A stretch of 64,000 bases of DNA, taken from Nonomuraea fuscirosea. GTDB lineage: Bacteria; Actinomycetota; Actinomycetes; Streptosporangiales; Streptosporangiaceae. Made by a program: the position numbers and the translations under genes. Below, piece by piece: positions 51,766 to 63,515 of the stretch. The notes under the pieces are model-generated. The model worked only from the letters and a program-made list of their open reading frames with translations. It made no database searches and was not told the DNA's origin. Within the stretch, counting starts at the first letter, position 1; each line of letters opens with the position of its first letter. Location of the stretch: positions 434,001 to 498,000 of the forward strand of contig NZ_PVNG01000003.1 in NCBI RefSeq assembly GCF_003001935.1. The letters run 5' to 3'.

Positions 51766-52290
51766 GGCCAGCTTCAGCAGGTGGACGGCCGACTCGGCGT
51801 CGTCGTCGCGCCGCATGGCCTGCGCACGGGCGATCAGCCGAAGGAAGACGTCGGCGTCCAGCTCCATCTCCCCGACGCGCAGCAGGTACGCGCCGCCTCC
51901 GCCCTGTTCGCCGCTGCCTTTCCGCGACTCCAGCCGGACCCGCGATGGATCCACCGCGTTGAGGCAGCGACGCAGCCGGGAGGCATAGGTGCGCAGGTTG
52001 GAACGGTATCCGGCCGGCGGCTCGTCCCAGAGCAGCCCGGCCAGCGTGGTGTGGGCCACGAACCTGTTGGGCCGCAGCAGCAGGGCGGCCAGCAGCCCGC
52101 GTACCCGATGCTCGGAAAGCTGCTCGTCGGCCGTCTTCCGCGCGGCCTCCTGCCGGGTCAGCACGCCGACGGGGCCCAGGATCGTGAATATCACGGTGTG
52201 ATCCGCGCGGGCGTCGCGGGCCGACGCGGAGATCCGACGGATAAGGCCTTCGTCGCCAGGAGACACCTCTGCTTTTCTCGGCATTCCCAT
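51355..52290 (-). CDS. SARP-family regulator (BTAD domain)
   Basis: A 311-residue SARP. A winged-helix OmpR-type DNA-binding domain (IFTILGPVGVLTRQEAARK onward, LRPNRFVAHTTLAGLLWDEP, SNLRTYASRLRRCLN) is followed by the BTAD helical domain (AHPYREGAWAQLIYAFHRSG-like block, ALRTYRELRDILAKELGVEP). No ATPase domain. It is convergent with the thioamitide operon and is the likely pathway activator. The start is set at ATG 52290; GTG 52199 is close to where many SARPs begin. Confidence 0.87.
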   Translation of the reverse strand: MGMPRKAEVSPGDEGLIRRISASARDARADHTVIFTILGPVGVLTRQEAARKTADEQLSEHRVRGLLAALLLRPNRFVAHTTLAGLLWDEPPAGYRSNLRTYASRLRRCLNAVDPSRVRLESRKGSGEQGGGGAYLLRVGEMELDADVFLRLIARAQAMRRDDDAESAVHLLKLALELWHGPAGGCDVAGSGRLLAQLDAFNDLRLITYEDLTAVRLQRGEHRLVIPELRALLADHPYREGAWAQLIYAFHRSGDVEKALRTYRELRDILAKELGVEPSEELNRLHRAVLDRDDAGARGVIWPERDSLTVR

Positions 52291-52449
52291 GTCCCGGCCG
52301 GGATCGCGGCGGATCGCCCCCGCACCGACGTTTCCTGGGGAGCATATGATCGTCCACCCGGGCGCACTATCCGAAGAGCGCCCACGCGCATTCGCTTGCC
52401 GGACACCTCGCCGGCGGCGGTCAGGCGCGGCTCGCCGTCATCAGCGGCA

Positions 52450-52620
52450 TCAGACGTCGGTGACCAGCTCGGTGGCGGCGATCAGCAGGTCAGCTGGACC
52501 GGCTGACCTGTGCTGCCCGGTATCGGTGAGCAACTGCTGAACCTCTGTGGCACGGTCCCAGGCGTGTTCGCTCATCGGTACCCAGCCGAATCTTCTCCAG
52601 GTGGTCCGCCGGCGATCTCG
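52450..52620 (-). pseudogene. VapC (PIN-domain toxin) remnant
   Basis: The minus strand reads RRFGWVPMSEHAWDRATEV, then QHRSAGPADLLIAATEL before an early stop. This is the middle of a VapC ribonuclease. The catalytic N-terminal part is not recoverable in this frame and the last 40 residues (the LLHYDxDFD region) are missing. No antitoxin is seen. The rest of the 52291-52817 gap holds no convincing gene. Confidence 0.75.
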
Positions 52621-52817
52621 CGGAGACATCTCTGGTAGATGTCTCGGATATCTGAAGGCGTTCGAGGTTGTCTCGGTCGGCCGTGCTCGTGCGGCGGTGC
52701 GAGGGGTGTGGTGGCTGGGGGAGAATAGGTCACAGAACTGCCACTCCGTAACCAAATATTGCTGTACGTGTGCTTAGGTGTTCCCCTGACAAGTCGTGTG
52801 CGGAGTGGGGTTGAAGG

Positions 52818-53741
52818 GTGTCAAGGTTCGACTGGCGTCACTCGGTGTTCGCACCGGTGGTGGGCCTGCTGGTGTCCGCTGTACTCATGGTGGCGGGAGC
52901 GGTCAAGGCGCTGCTGGAGGTGGTGGGCGCCACCACGGCCCCGGCGGCGGCGGAGCTCGTGGTCACGCTCGTCATCGCGGTGTTCCTGATCACGGTGCTC
53001 AGGATCGCCAGGGCCGTACCGGACATCCGGCGGGAGGCTGAGGCCACCGAGCGGGCCAGGACCAACATCGGGTCCGTGAAACCGAACGAGGACACGCTGG
53101 TGGCCCGGCGGCTCAAGCTCTTCAAAGAGGCGGCCGAGGCCGGGAACGACTGCGAGTCCGTGCTGAGCGCACGCTCCGCGCTGGACGAGAGCGAGATGAG
53201 CAACAAGCACCACATCGACCACGCGCTCATCTGGGCCCTGCCGGTCTTCGGGTTCATCGGCACCGCGCTGACCATGGCCGCGATGGTGAGCTCGTTCTCC
53301 AACGCCCTGGACAGCCGGGGCGACCCCGGTGTGCTGATCACCGCGCTCAAGCAGCACGTGCTGCCCGAGCTGGCGTCGGCGTTCGGCGTCACCATGATCG
53401 CGCTGTTCCTGAGCGTGCTCGCGTTCGGGGCGATGGCCCTGGTCGAGCGGGCCGAGCGGGCCTCGGTGGTGGAGGCCGACGAGGTCTTCCTGATCTACAT
53501 CGCGCGCCTGCCCGCCAAGCAGACCGGCCCCGCGCTGCAGGGGCTGACGCGCGAGCTGTCCCACATCCAGGGGCTGGCCAGGGAGATGGGCCACATGCAG
53601 GGGCTCACGCAGGAGCTGGCGATGTCCAGGGGCGGGACCGAGGAACTGATCAAGGGCATGGACGCGCTGCGTACGGCGGTCGAGCGGCTGAGCGCCGCCG
53701 AGACCCGGCCGCAGAAGTACACGCTGGTGAGGGAACCGTGA
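52818..53741 (+). CDS. MotA/TolQ/ExbB-family proton channel-like protein
   Basis: A 307-residue membrane protein. Two N-terminal helices (VVGLLVSAVLMVAGAVKALL and AAAELVVTLVIAVFLITVL) precede a cytoplasmic loop and a MotA/ExbB core (LIWALPVFGFIGTALTMAAM, then LASAFGVTMIALFLSVLAFGAM). The C-terminal tail has repeats of the form LTRELSHIQGLAREMGHMQG, suggesting a coiled coil. Such proteins form pentamers that use ion flow to drive a partner. The start is GTG 52818. It overlaps the next gene by 4 nt. The partner is not a standard MotB/ExbD. Confidence 0.8.
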   Translation: MSRFDWRHSVFAPVVGLLVSAVLMVAGAVKALLEVVGATTAPAAAELVVTLVIAVFLITVLRIARAVPDIRREAEATERARTNIGSVKPNEDTLVARRLKLFKEAAEAGNDCESVLSARSALDESEMSNKHHIDHALIWALPVFGFIGTALTMAAMVSSFSNALDSRGDPGVLITALKQHVLPELASAFGVTMIALFLSVLAFGAMALVERAERASVVEADEVFLIYIARLPAKQTGPALQGLTRELSHIQGLAREMGHMQGLTQELAMSRGGTEELIKGMDALRTAVERLSAAETRPQKYTLVREP

Positions 53742-54352
53742 GAAGGCGGCCGCCCAGGTCCTTCGCGCCGCCGCTCGACCTGCGCTTCATCGACCTGTTC
53801 ATGGCCATCGTGCTGGCACTGTCGTTCGTGGCGATCATGCTCACCGTGGTGGCCCGCATGCTGCCCACGGAGGACGCCACGCCGCCCTCCCGGCCGCAGA
53901 AGAGCGTGGCGCAGCTGGAACGGGAGCTCGACGCCGCCGTACAGGCCCAGCGCCAGGCCGAGGCCGAGCTGCGCACCACGCGCGAGCAGATCGCCGAGCA
54001 GAACGCCTTCGCCCTGCCGTGGTGGCTGATCGGGTTCTGCGCCCTGCTCGGCGTGCTGACCGTGTTCATGAACTGGCGGGTCCGGCTGTGGAACAACGGC
54101 AACCTGCCCCGGCTGCGCAGCTGGCTGCTGGTCACCTTCGTGGTGGCGGTGGTCACGGTGGTGATCAGGTCGCTGAGCGACGGCCAGGGGTATCTGCTGC
54201 TCGCCGAGATCCCCTGGTGGGCGGCCGACATCCTGTGCCTCGGGCTGCTGCTGGTCGCACACGTGCTCATCTCCGACATCCGGGACAGGAACGCCGCGCT
54301 GGGCGCCATCAGGAAGCGGCCGGCCCGCGAGCCCGTACCCGAGCGTCGGTGA
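53738..54352 (+). CDS. membrane protein partnered with the ExbB-like gene
   Basis: A 204-residue protein. An N-terminal helix (RFIDLFMAIVLALSFVAIMLTVV after PPLDL) resembles the ExbD/MotB entry, then a 50-residue coiled coil (QLERELDAAVQAQRQAEAEL), then at least three more helices (LPWWLIGFCALLGVLTVF, SWLLVTFVVAVVTVVIR, WAADILCLGLLLVAHVLI). It has no peptidoglycan-binding or OmpA domain. GTGA overlap with the ExbB-like gene indicates a complex. I do not recognise a characterised family. Confidence 0.7.
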   Translation: MRRRPPRSFAPPLDLRFIDLFMAIVLALSFVAIMLTVVARMLPTEDATPPSRPQKSVAQLERELDAAVQAQRQAEAELRTTREQIAEQNAFALPWWLIGFCALLGVLTVFMNWRVRLWNNGNLPRLRSWLLVTFVVAVVTVVIRSLSDGQGYLLLAEIPWWAADILCLGLLLVAHVLISDIRDRNAALGAIRKRPAREPVPERR

Positions 54353-54382
54353 CGTACGTTCTCCCGGGTGCGCCGGTGGTGC

Positions 54383-54796
54383 TCAGTGGGCGCAGCCGGC
54401 GTACTCGTCGAGGCGGCGCAGCATCGCCACCAGCATGAGCGGGAACATCACCACGTGCGAGACGAGCATGAGGACGCCGCCGTCGATGATCCCCAGCCAC
54501 AGCATGGGGAAGAGCGGCACGACCGGCGCGAACATGATCCCGCACATCTCCAGCGTCGGCGCCCAGCCGTGCCCGCGGAACCGCATCCACGCGGCCATGC
54601 CCACGGACATCTCGAACGCCATCACGAGGTACCAGAGCTCCGGCTGCTCGGCGGGGGAGATGCCGAGGCCGACAGCGGACCTGAGCATGCCGAGCCCGAT
54701 CATCCCGACGAACATCGCGATGATCATCTCGACGTAGTGGAGGGCGAATCTGCCCCAGCGGCGGCCTGACTTGGGGGTGGTGGTCGTCGTCGTCAT
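54383..54796 (-). CDS. small integral membrane protein
   Basis: A 137-residue protein with about four hydrophobic segments (MIIAMFVGMIGLGML, LWYLVMAFEMSVGMAAW, CGIMFAPVVPLFPMLWLGI, LMLVSHVVMFPLMLVAML). Similar actinobacterial proteins are sometimes labelled flagellar FliP-like, which I do not believe. It is divergent from the GlxA-type regulator across 97 bp and may be its target. Confidence 0.72.
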   Translation of the reverse strand: MTTTTTTPKSGRRWGRFALHYVEMIIAMFVGMIGLGMLRSAVGLGISPAEQPELWYLVMAFEMSVGMAAWMRFRGHGWAPTLEMCGIMFAPVVPLFPMLWLGIIDGGVLMLVSHVVMFPLMLVAMLRRLDEYAGCAH

Positions 54797-54893
54797 GCTT
54801 CGACTGTGGCCGGGGCCCGCCGGGGCGCCTAGGAAAGCGGCGGAGGAGGTCCGGAAACTTGGGATCCACGTCCTTCGGACCTACAGTCGGGGC

Positions 54894-55862
54894 ATGGAGC
54901 CGAGACGGGTCGTGGTGGTGGCGTACGAGGCGGCGGAGTTACTGGAGGTCGCCTCCGTCACCTCGACGCTGGAGAGCGCCAACTGGCACGGCGCCCAGCC
55001 CTACTACGAATACCGCGTGGCGACCCCCGGCGGCCACCCCGTCACCACCGCGACGGCGCTGACCCTGCACGCCCAGCTCGCCCTCGAACGCGTCACCGGG
55101 CCGCTCGACACGCTCGTGGTGGCGGGCGGGATCGGCCACGAGGACGCCGCCGCCAATCCGCTCATCGTCGGTCACGTCCGGCGGCTGGCCCGCGAGAGCC
55201 GGCGCGTGGCCTCCGTCTGCACGGGTTCGTTCGTCCTGGCCGCGGCCGGCCTGCTCGACGGGCGGCGCACCACCACCCACTGGGGCCAGGCGCAGCGGAT
55301 GGCCGCCTGCTACCCCGGCGTGATCGTCGACCCCGACCCGATCTTCATCAGGGACGGCAACGTCGCCACCTCGGCCGGCATCACCGCCGCGCTCGATCTC
55401 ACCCTGGCCTTCATCGAGGAGGACAACGGCACCGAGCTGGCCAGGACCGTCGCCCGCAACCTGGTCACCTACCTGCAGCGGCCCGGCAACCAGGCGCAGA
55501 TGAGCATGTTCGTGGACGCGCCGTCCCCGGCCAACAGCCTGGTCAAACGGACCATCGAGTACATCTCCGCCCACCTGCGCGACGACCTCACCACGCCCGC
55601 GCTGGCCACCGAGGCGGGCGTCAGCGAGCGGCACCTGACCCGGCTGTTCCTCAAGCACCTCGGGCTGACGCCGGGCCGCTACGTGCGGCAGGCCCGCACC
55701 GAGGCCGCCGCCCACCTGCTGGCCTCCACGTCGCTGCCGATGGCGGCGGTGGCGGTGCGCTGCGGATTCGGTACGGCGGAGACGCTGCGGCAGGCGTTCA
55801 TCGACCGGTACGGCATCCCGCCCTCCCGCTACCGCCTGGCCCAGGCGCCCGCGGTCGGATGA
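54894..55862 (+). CDS. GlxA-type transcription regulator (DJ-1/PfpI plus AraC)
   Basis: A 322-residue regulator. The N-terminal DJ-1/PfpI domain (RRVVVVAYEAAELLEVAS, VVAGGIGHEDAAANPLIV, VASVCTGSFVLAAAGLLDGR with the nucleophile-elbow cysteine) is followed by an AraC DNA-binding domain (LATEAGVSERHLTRLFLKHL, GFGTAETLRQAFIDRYG, PPSRYR). ATG 54894 is chosen as it begins the DJ-1 fold directly. Ligand unknown. Confidence 0.9.
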   Translation: MEPRRVVVVAYEAAELLEVASVTSTLESANWHGAQPYYEYRVATPGGHPVTTATALTLHAQLALERVTGPLDTLVVAGGIGHEDAAANPLIVGHVRRLARESRRVASVCTGSFVLAAAGLLDGRRTTTHWGQAQRMAACYPGVIVDPDPIFIRDGNVATSAGITAALDLTLAFIEEDNGTELARTVARNLVTYLQRPGNQAQMSMFVDAPSPANSLVKRTIEYISAHLRDDLTTPALATEAGVSERHLTRLFLKHLGLTPGRYVRQARTEAAAHLLASTSLPMAAVAVRCGFGTAETLRQAFIDRYGIPPSRYRLAQAPAVG

Positions 55863-55901
55863 ACCCGGCTCAACACCCCGAATCTGGTTAATGTGTCTGC
55901 G

Positions 55902-57901
<2,000 letters not shown>

Positions 57902-57905
<4 letters not shown>

Positions 57906-60900
57906 GGCCGCAGGTGCGGTTCGGGGTGTTGGGGCCGCTGCGGATCGAGGGGGGTCAGGCTCCCGGGCCCGCCAAGCACAGGACGTTGCTGGCGGCGTTG
58001 TTGTTGTCGGCGCGGGAGCAGGTGCCGGTTGATCGGCTGATGTCCGTGGTCTGGGACGACCGGCCGCCGGCGTCGGCCGAGTCGGTGCTGCGGGTGTACG
58101 TGAGCGCGCTGCGCAAGGTCGTGGACGGGATCCGTACCGTGCCGGGCGGTTACCTGCTCGACGTGGAGCCGGACGACGTGGACTGCCACCGGTTCGAGCG
58201 GATGGTCGGCGAGGCAAGGCGGGCGCGGGCGGAGGGCCGGGTGGCGCAGGCGGCCGGTGGGTTCGGGGCGGCGCTGGGGCTGTGGCGGGGGCAGGCGCTG
58301 GCGGACGTGGAGTCGTCGGTGCTGCGCCGGACGTACGGCGTACCGCTGGAGGAGTTGCGCCTGACCGCTCTGGAGGAGCGGGTGGAACTGGACCTGCGGC
58401 TGGGCCGGGGCGCCGAGGTGGTCGGCGAGTTGCGGGCGCTGGTCGGGGCGCATCCGCTGCGCGAGCGCGCCTGGGTACGTCTCATCGAGGCGTTGCACCA
58501 GGCCGGGCGCAGGTCGGAGGCGCTGTCCGCCTACCAGGACGCGCGCCGGACGCTGGTGGAGGAGCTGGGTCTTGAGCCCGGCGCCGAGCTGGTCGCGGCC
58601 CATCAGCGTGTGCTGAACGACACCCCGGAGGCGGGCGCGGGTGCGGGCGTGCGCCCCCTAGGAGGAGTCCCTGTCCGGGGTGGCGGTCCCGGGCTGGAAA
58701 GGGGGAGCTGGGGTGATGATCCGGAGAGGGGTCGGTGGGGTGGAGAGGTCCGGGGCGCGGGGCAGTCGGGCGAGCTCGGGGGCGTAGGGCCCTGGGGCGG
58801 GGCGCCGGTGGTGCGGGGTGGGCAGGGGCGGGGAGCGGCGGCGGTTGATGAGTTGCCGCCGGATATTTCCGACTTCGCGGGACGAGAGCCGGTGCTCGGC
58901 TGGATCGCCGCGATGGCGGGGGAGCGGGCCGCCGCACCCGTGCACCTGGTCCTGCACGGCCCGCCCGGCTGCGGGAAGTCCGCCGCCGCCGTGCACGCCG
59001 CCACCGCGCTCGAACTCCCCGACGGCCGCCTCTACGCCTCGCTCGGCGCCAGGCCGCCGGGTGCCGTGCTGGAGGACCTGCTGCGTTCCCTCGGCTGCCC
59101 CGACGGCGCGGTGCCGCCCGCGCTCGACGATCGGGTACGGCTCTACCGCAGCACGACGGCCCGCAGGCGGCTGCTCGTGCTGCTGGACGACGCCGCCGAC
59201 GAGGCCCAGGTGCGGCCCCTGCTGCCTACGGGGCCGGGCAGCCTCACCCTGGTGACCAGCCGGTCGCCGCTGGCCGGGCTGGAGGCGGCGCGGGCGTACG
59301 AGCTGGGCCTGCTCGGCGAGGAGGAGGCCGTGGCGATGCTCGCGGGCGTGGCCGGGCACGAGCGGGTACGCGCGGAGCCCGAGGCCGCGCTGCGCATCGT
59401 CCGGCTCTGCGGCCACCTGCCCCTCGCGCTGCGCATCGCCGGGTCCCGGCTGGCCAGGAAGCCGGGCTGGACGCTCGACCACCTGGCGGGGCGGCTCGGG
59501 GACGAGCGGCGCAGGCTCGACGAGCTCAGCGCCGGAGACCTGGCCGTACGAGGCAGCCTCGCGCTCGGCTATCGCGGCCTGCCGGATCCGGAGCGGCGGC
59601 TGCTCCGGAGGCTCGGTGCGCTGTCCGCGCCCGACTTCGCGCCCTGGGTGTTCGGGGTGGACCTTGAGCCGCTGGCGGAGGCCGGGCTGCTGCAGTCGCG
59701 CGGGCTGGACGAGGCCGGTCAGGAGCGGTTCGGCTGGCACGATCTGACCCGCCTCTACGCCGCCGAACGTCTGTCCGAGGAGGACGGCGGCCCCGCTGGT
59801 GTGCTTGCCGCCATCGCCGGTGAGATTCTCGAACGTGCCCGGCAGGCCAGAGCCTCTCTGCTCCCGGCCGAACCCGGCACCGGCCGCACCGAGATCCACC
59901 CGCCCGGCCCCGCCTCGCCCGGCCTCACCCCGCCGGACCTCGCTCCGTCCGGCCTCACCCCTCCCGGTCTCGCCCCGTCCGATTCCTCCGTGGGGTTCGG
60001 TTTCGCTGAGGAGGCGAGTCTGGCGACCGGCTGGTTGCGGCAGGAGGCGCGGTGGCTGAGCGCCGAGCGCCGGTTCCTGGCCGCCTGTGTCGGCGACTTC
60101 TACCGGGCCGGCCTGTACGAGGCCGCGTGGCGGCTGGCCTTCTACCTGACCCCGCTGTTCGAGCTGGGCGCCCACCACGACGACTGGCACGCGACGACGG
60201 CGACCGGGCTCGACGCGGCCAGGGCGGCGGGTCACCGTCACGGTGAGGCGTTGCTGCTGCGCGGCCTGGCGGACCTGCACCGGGCGGAGGGCCGTACGGA
60301 CGCGGCCGCCGCCGCGCTGCGGGCGGCCCAGCCGCTGGTGGAGGGCCTGGAACTGGCCAGGATCACGCTCCGGCTCGGCCTGGTGCAGGCAGCCGAGTCC
60401 GGAGCGGCACGGCGGCGACCGGCCCAGGCGCCCGAAACCGGCAGCCCGGGCAGGGGCGAGGGCAGGGGCGCGGAGGCTGAGCGGGCGTTCGTACGGGCCT
60501 TGCGGGTCTTCGAGGAGGCCGGTGATCGGCGCGGCCGGGCGGACACCCTGCGCGCACTGGGCGCCCTGCGCAGGGACGAGGACACGCTGCGGCGGAGCCT
60601 GGCCGCCTACCAGGAGCTGGGCGACCCGAGAGGCGAGGCCGAGGCGCTGCTGGACCTGGCCAGGCAGCAACTGGCCGCCGGCCGGCCCGACGTGGCCCGC
60701 GACTGCGTGGAACGGCGGCTGAGCGTCAACCGCCGCCTCGGCGACCGGCTGCCGGAGGCGGTGGCGCTGCTCGTGCTGGCCGAGATCGAGGCGGCGCGCG
60801 GTGACGGGCGGGCCGCGACGGAGGCGGCGCGGTCGGCGGTGGAGACGTTCACCGCGTACGGCGACCGCAGGAACACCGCCAGGGCCCTCCTGGCCCTCGC

Positions 60901-61054
60901 CCGAGCCGAGCTGCAGGGTGGCCAGCCAAATGTCGCAGTTGAGACACTTAGTCGTGCTATGGGAGAGTTTGACGGTCTCGGCGACCCACAGGGCAGAGCC
61001 GAGGCGGAACAGCTCGCGCAGGAGGCCCGCAGATGGCCTGATCAGCATATATAG
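57902..61054 (+). CDS. AfsR-like regulator: SARP, NB-ARC ATPase and TPR domains
   Basis: A 1050-residue global-type regulator. Residues 1-240 are a SARP module (VRFGVLGPLRIEGGQAPGPA; BTAD ending ARRTLVEELGLEPGAE). A Gly-rich linker leads to an NB-ARC ATPase with P-loop HGPPGCGKSAAAVH near residue 350 and Walker B RRLLVLLDDAAD. A winged-helix segment follows, then a Pro-rich insert (PPGPASPGLTPPD) and C-terminal TPR repeats (GEALLLRGLADLHRAEGRTD, EAEALLDLARQQLAAGRPD). AfsR in Streptomyces is activated by the kinase AfsK; here a kinase is coupled directly upstream. GTG 57902. Confidence 0.92.
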
Positions 61055-61129
61055 CGAACTATGCGAATCCTGAAGGTCGCCTCCCTAGGGTGAGAGCCAC
61101 ATCCCCGAACGCACGAAGGTGACCACATC

Positions 61130-61735
61130 ATGCGTAAGACGATCGCACTGGCCTTCGCGGCCGCCGCGCTGGCAGGTTGCGGCGTGATCCCGGGTCAGCA
61201 GGGCGCGGGCGGCGAGGAGAGACAGCCTGAGACCGCACCGGCCACCGCCTCCGAGCAGGCCGCCTCCGAGCAGGCCGACGCTGCGGAGGCCACACCCGCG
61301 CAGAGCGCGCCGCCCCAGGACGCCAAGGTGATCGCCACCCGCGAGGCCAGCACCGGCGCAGGCGACCAGTACGGCAAGGCGCGGGTGGACATCACCGCGC
61401 TCAAGCGCCAGGGCAGGACCGTCAGCCTCAACTGGACGGTCACCGCGACCGACGGCAAGGTCAACGTGCACAACGGCCTGGGCGGCGGCGGGCTCGACTT
61501 CACCGTCTCCGGCGTCTCTCTGATCGACCCGGTCAACGCCAAGCGCTACCGCGTGGCCCGCAACGGCACCGGCGAGAACGCGGAGTGCGTCTGCTCGGGG
61601 ACGCAGGGTCAGTTCCTGGAGCCGGAGGAGGCGTCCACGCTGTACGCGGTGTTCGCGGCCCCGCCGGCGGACGTCACCAAGATCAACATCGAGATGCCGA
61701 TGTTCGGCGTGCTGACCGATGTTCCGATCTCTTAG
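61130..61735 (+). CDS. lipoprotein of unknown function
   Basis: A 201-residue lipoprotein (MRKTIALAFAAAALAGC lipobox). A Glu/Ala/Pro-rich tether leads to a beta-rich domain (ARVDITALKRQGRTVSLNWTV, VSLIDPVNAKRYRVARNG, CVCSGTQG). No catalytic motif. Its 3' end overlaps the OmpA-domain gene by 17 nt, so the two are translationally coupled and probably work together at the wall-membrane interface. Confidence 0.8.
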   Translation: MRKTIALAFAAAALAGCGVIPGQQGAGGEERQPETAPATASEQAASEQADAAEATPAQSAPPQDAKVIATREASTGAGDQYGKARVDITALKRQGRTVSLNWTVTATDGKVNVHNGLGGGGLDFTVSGVSLIDPVNAKRYRVARNGTGENAECVCSGTQGQFLEPEEASTLYAVFAAPPADVTKINIEMPMFGVLTDVPIS

Positions 61736-62261
61736 CGTCGTCCTGGCGCTCCTGCTGTCCCCGACGCCGCCGCCCAGCGCGCCCCCGGACGCCACCGGGG
61801 CCGTCGAGGACCTCGTGTTCCCCATCGAGGACATCGTCGGCGAGGTCGAGTCGATGGACGGCACCGAGAGCGAGACCAAGCAGGGCCGGCAGGTACGGGT
61901 GGCCGTGACCAGCGACGTGCTGTTCGCGCTGGACAAGTGGCAGCTCACCGCCAAGGCCAGGCAGCGGCTGGCGAAGGTGGCCGAGCGGGTCGAGGCCGAG
62001 GGCGCCGGCGGGGTGGTCACGATCGAGGGGCACACCGACGACCAGGGGACGGACGCCTACAACCGCACGCTGTCCGAGCGGCGGGCGCAGTCCGTGCGGC
62101 AGGCCATGGGCGGGCTGCTGACGGACGCGGGCGTGCGGCTGGAGTCGCGCGGGTTCGGTGAGAGCCGTCCCAAGCTGCCCAACGTCGTCGAGGGCAAGCC
62201 CGTCGAGAAGAACCGGGCCAAGAACCGGCGCGTCGAGATCGTCTTCACCGCCAAGCAATGA
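61719..62261 (+). CDS. OmpA-family peptidoglycan-binding protein
   Basis: A 180-residue exported protein: short signal peptide (LSVVLALLLSPTPPPS), linker, then an OmpA/MotB C-terminal domain with SDVLFALDKWQLTAKARQRL, VVTIEGHTDDQGTDAYN and SERRAQSVRQAM, the residues that bind diaminopimelate peptidoglycan. ATG 61719 overlaps the lipoprotein gene. In a Gram-positive cell it must act in the wall rather than at an outer membrane. Confidence 0.88.
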   Translation: MFRSLSVVLALLLSPTPPPSAPPDATGAVEDLVFPIEDIVGEVESMDGTESETKQGRQVRVAVTSDVLFALDKWQLTAKARQRLAKVAERVEAEGAGGVVTIEGHTDDQGTDAYNRTLSERRAQSVRQAMGGLLTDAGVRLESRGFGESRPKLPNVVEGKPVEKNRAKNRRVEIVFTAKQ

Positions 62262-62350
62262 CAGCCCGCGGGTCAGCCGCCCGGCCATCGCCGCCCGCCC
62301 GCCGACCGCCGCCCACCCGCCGACCGCTGCCCGCCCGCCGCCCACCCGCC

Positions 62351-62395
62351 GACCGCCGGCAGACCACCGACCGCCGGCAGACCACCGACCGCCGG
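62351..62395. repeat. 18-bp intergenic tandem repeat
   Basis: The unit GACCGCCGGCAGACCACC occurs at 62351-62368 and 62369-62386, with a half copy to 62395. It lies in a very GC-rich, low-complexity gap between the convergent OmpA and HtrA-like genes, preceded by related CCGCCCACCCG units from about 62290. Confidence 0.8.
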
Positions 62396-62414
62396 ACGAC
62401 CGCGCTCTGAGGGC

Positions 62415-63497
62415 TCAGTCGCCCTGTAGCTGGCCCAGTCGTACGTTCACCGTCTCCTTCGTCCCGTCCGCCCGGATCAGCCCGACCTGGGCCTGATCCC
62501 CGGTCTTGAGCATGGTGATGGTCTCTGCCAGGGCCGCCATCGTCGGCGTCTCCTTGCCGTTGATCGATACGATCACGTCACCGGCCCGGATCCCGGCCCG
62601 CTCGGCCCCGCCGCCCCGTTCGACCGAGGCCACCCCGACGCCGCTCGGCTGCCCGTCCGAGCCGATCACCGTGCTGCCGCGGATGCCCAGCGCGGCCCGG
62701 TGGCTGTTGGTGACCTTGCCGTCCTTGACGATCTGGCGGGCGATGTCGGTGGCGGTGTTGCTCGGGATCGCGAAGCCGATGCCGGGCGCGGCGCCGCCGC
62801 CCAGGTCGGGGTCCGTGGCCGCGAGCGTCGGGATGCCGATCACGTGGCCGGACAGGTCCACGAGGGCGCCGCCGCTGTTGCCGGGGTTGATCGCGGCCGA
62901 GGTCTGGATGGCTCCGGCGATGGTGGCGCCGGGTGATCCTGGGTTCTGCGGCTCGGTCACCGTACGGCCGAGCGCGGAGACGATGCCGTTCGTCACGCTG
63001 CCCGACAGGCCCAGCGGGTTGCCCATGGCCAGCACGATCTGCCCCACCCGCAGTTTGGCCGAGTCGCCGAACTGCGCAGGCTTCAGCCCGTCGGGCCGGT
63101 CCACCTTGATCACCGCGAGGTCCCCGGCGGGGAACGACTTGACCAGCTTGGCCGGCCGGGGCGCGCCGCCGGTGGCGATGGTGACGTTCATCTGCGTGGC
63201 CTGCCCGACCACGTGGGCGTTCGTGACGATGTGGCCCTGGGTGTCGAACACGATGCCCGAGCCGAGCCCGACCTTCGTGGTGATCTGCACGATGGACGGC
63301 AGGACCTCCGCGATGACCCGCTCGTACGCCGCCTCAAGGGCCTGCGGCGACGCCGTGGCGGAAGCCGTGGGAGCAACCGACGGCGTCGCGGAGGTGGGGG
63401 TCGCGGACGGCGAGGCCGTTCGCGTGGTCTCAGGAGGAGGGCCGCAACCGGTCAGCAGTACGGCGGCGGCGACCAGTCCGGCGGCGATCTCCCTCAT
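62415..63497 (-). CDS. HtrA/DegP-type serine protease with PDZ domain, lipoprotein
   Basis: A 360-residue exported protease. Lipobox (AAAVLLTGC), Ser/Thr/Pro-rich tether, trypsin-like domain with His in TNAHVVG, Asp in GDLAVIKVD and Ser in INPGNSGGALVD, then one PDZ domain (GVGVASVERGGGAERAGIRAGDVIVSING). It degrades or chaperones misfolded exported proteins. ATG 63497 has GGGAGC upstream. It lies 18 nt after the acyl-CoA ligase gene on the same strand. Confidence 0.93.
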   Translation of the reverse strand: MREIAAGLVAAAVLLTGCGPPPETTRTASPSATPTSATPSVAPTASATASPQALEAAYERVIAEVLPSIVQITTKVGLGSGIVFDTQGHIVTNAHVVGQATQMNVTIATGGAPRPAKLVKSFPAGDLAVIKVDRPDGLKPAQFGDSAKLRVGQIVLAMGNPLGLSGSVTNGIVSALGRTVTEPQNPGSPGATIAGAIQTSAAINPGNSGGALVDLSGHVIGIPTLAATDPDLGGGAAPGIGFAIPSNTATDIARQIVKDGKVTNSHRAALGIRGSTVIGSDGQPSGVGVASVERGGGAERAGIRAGDVIVSINGKETPTMAALAETITMLKTGDQAQVGLIRADGTKETVNVRLGQLQGD

Positions 63498-63515
63498 GGG
63501 AGCTCCCTGCCCAGC

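Noticed and set aside
54383..54796. Flagellar FliP protein
   Set aside because: Too short, lacks FliP motifs, and no other flagellar genes are present.
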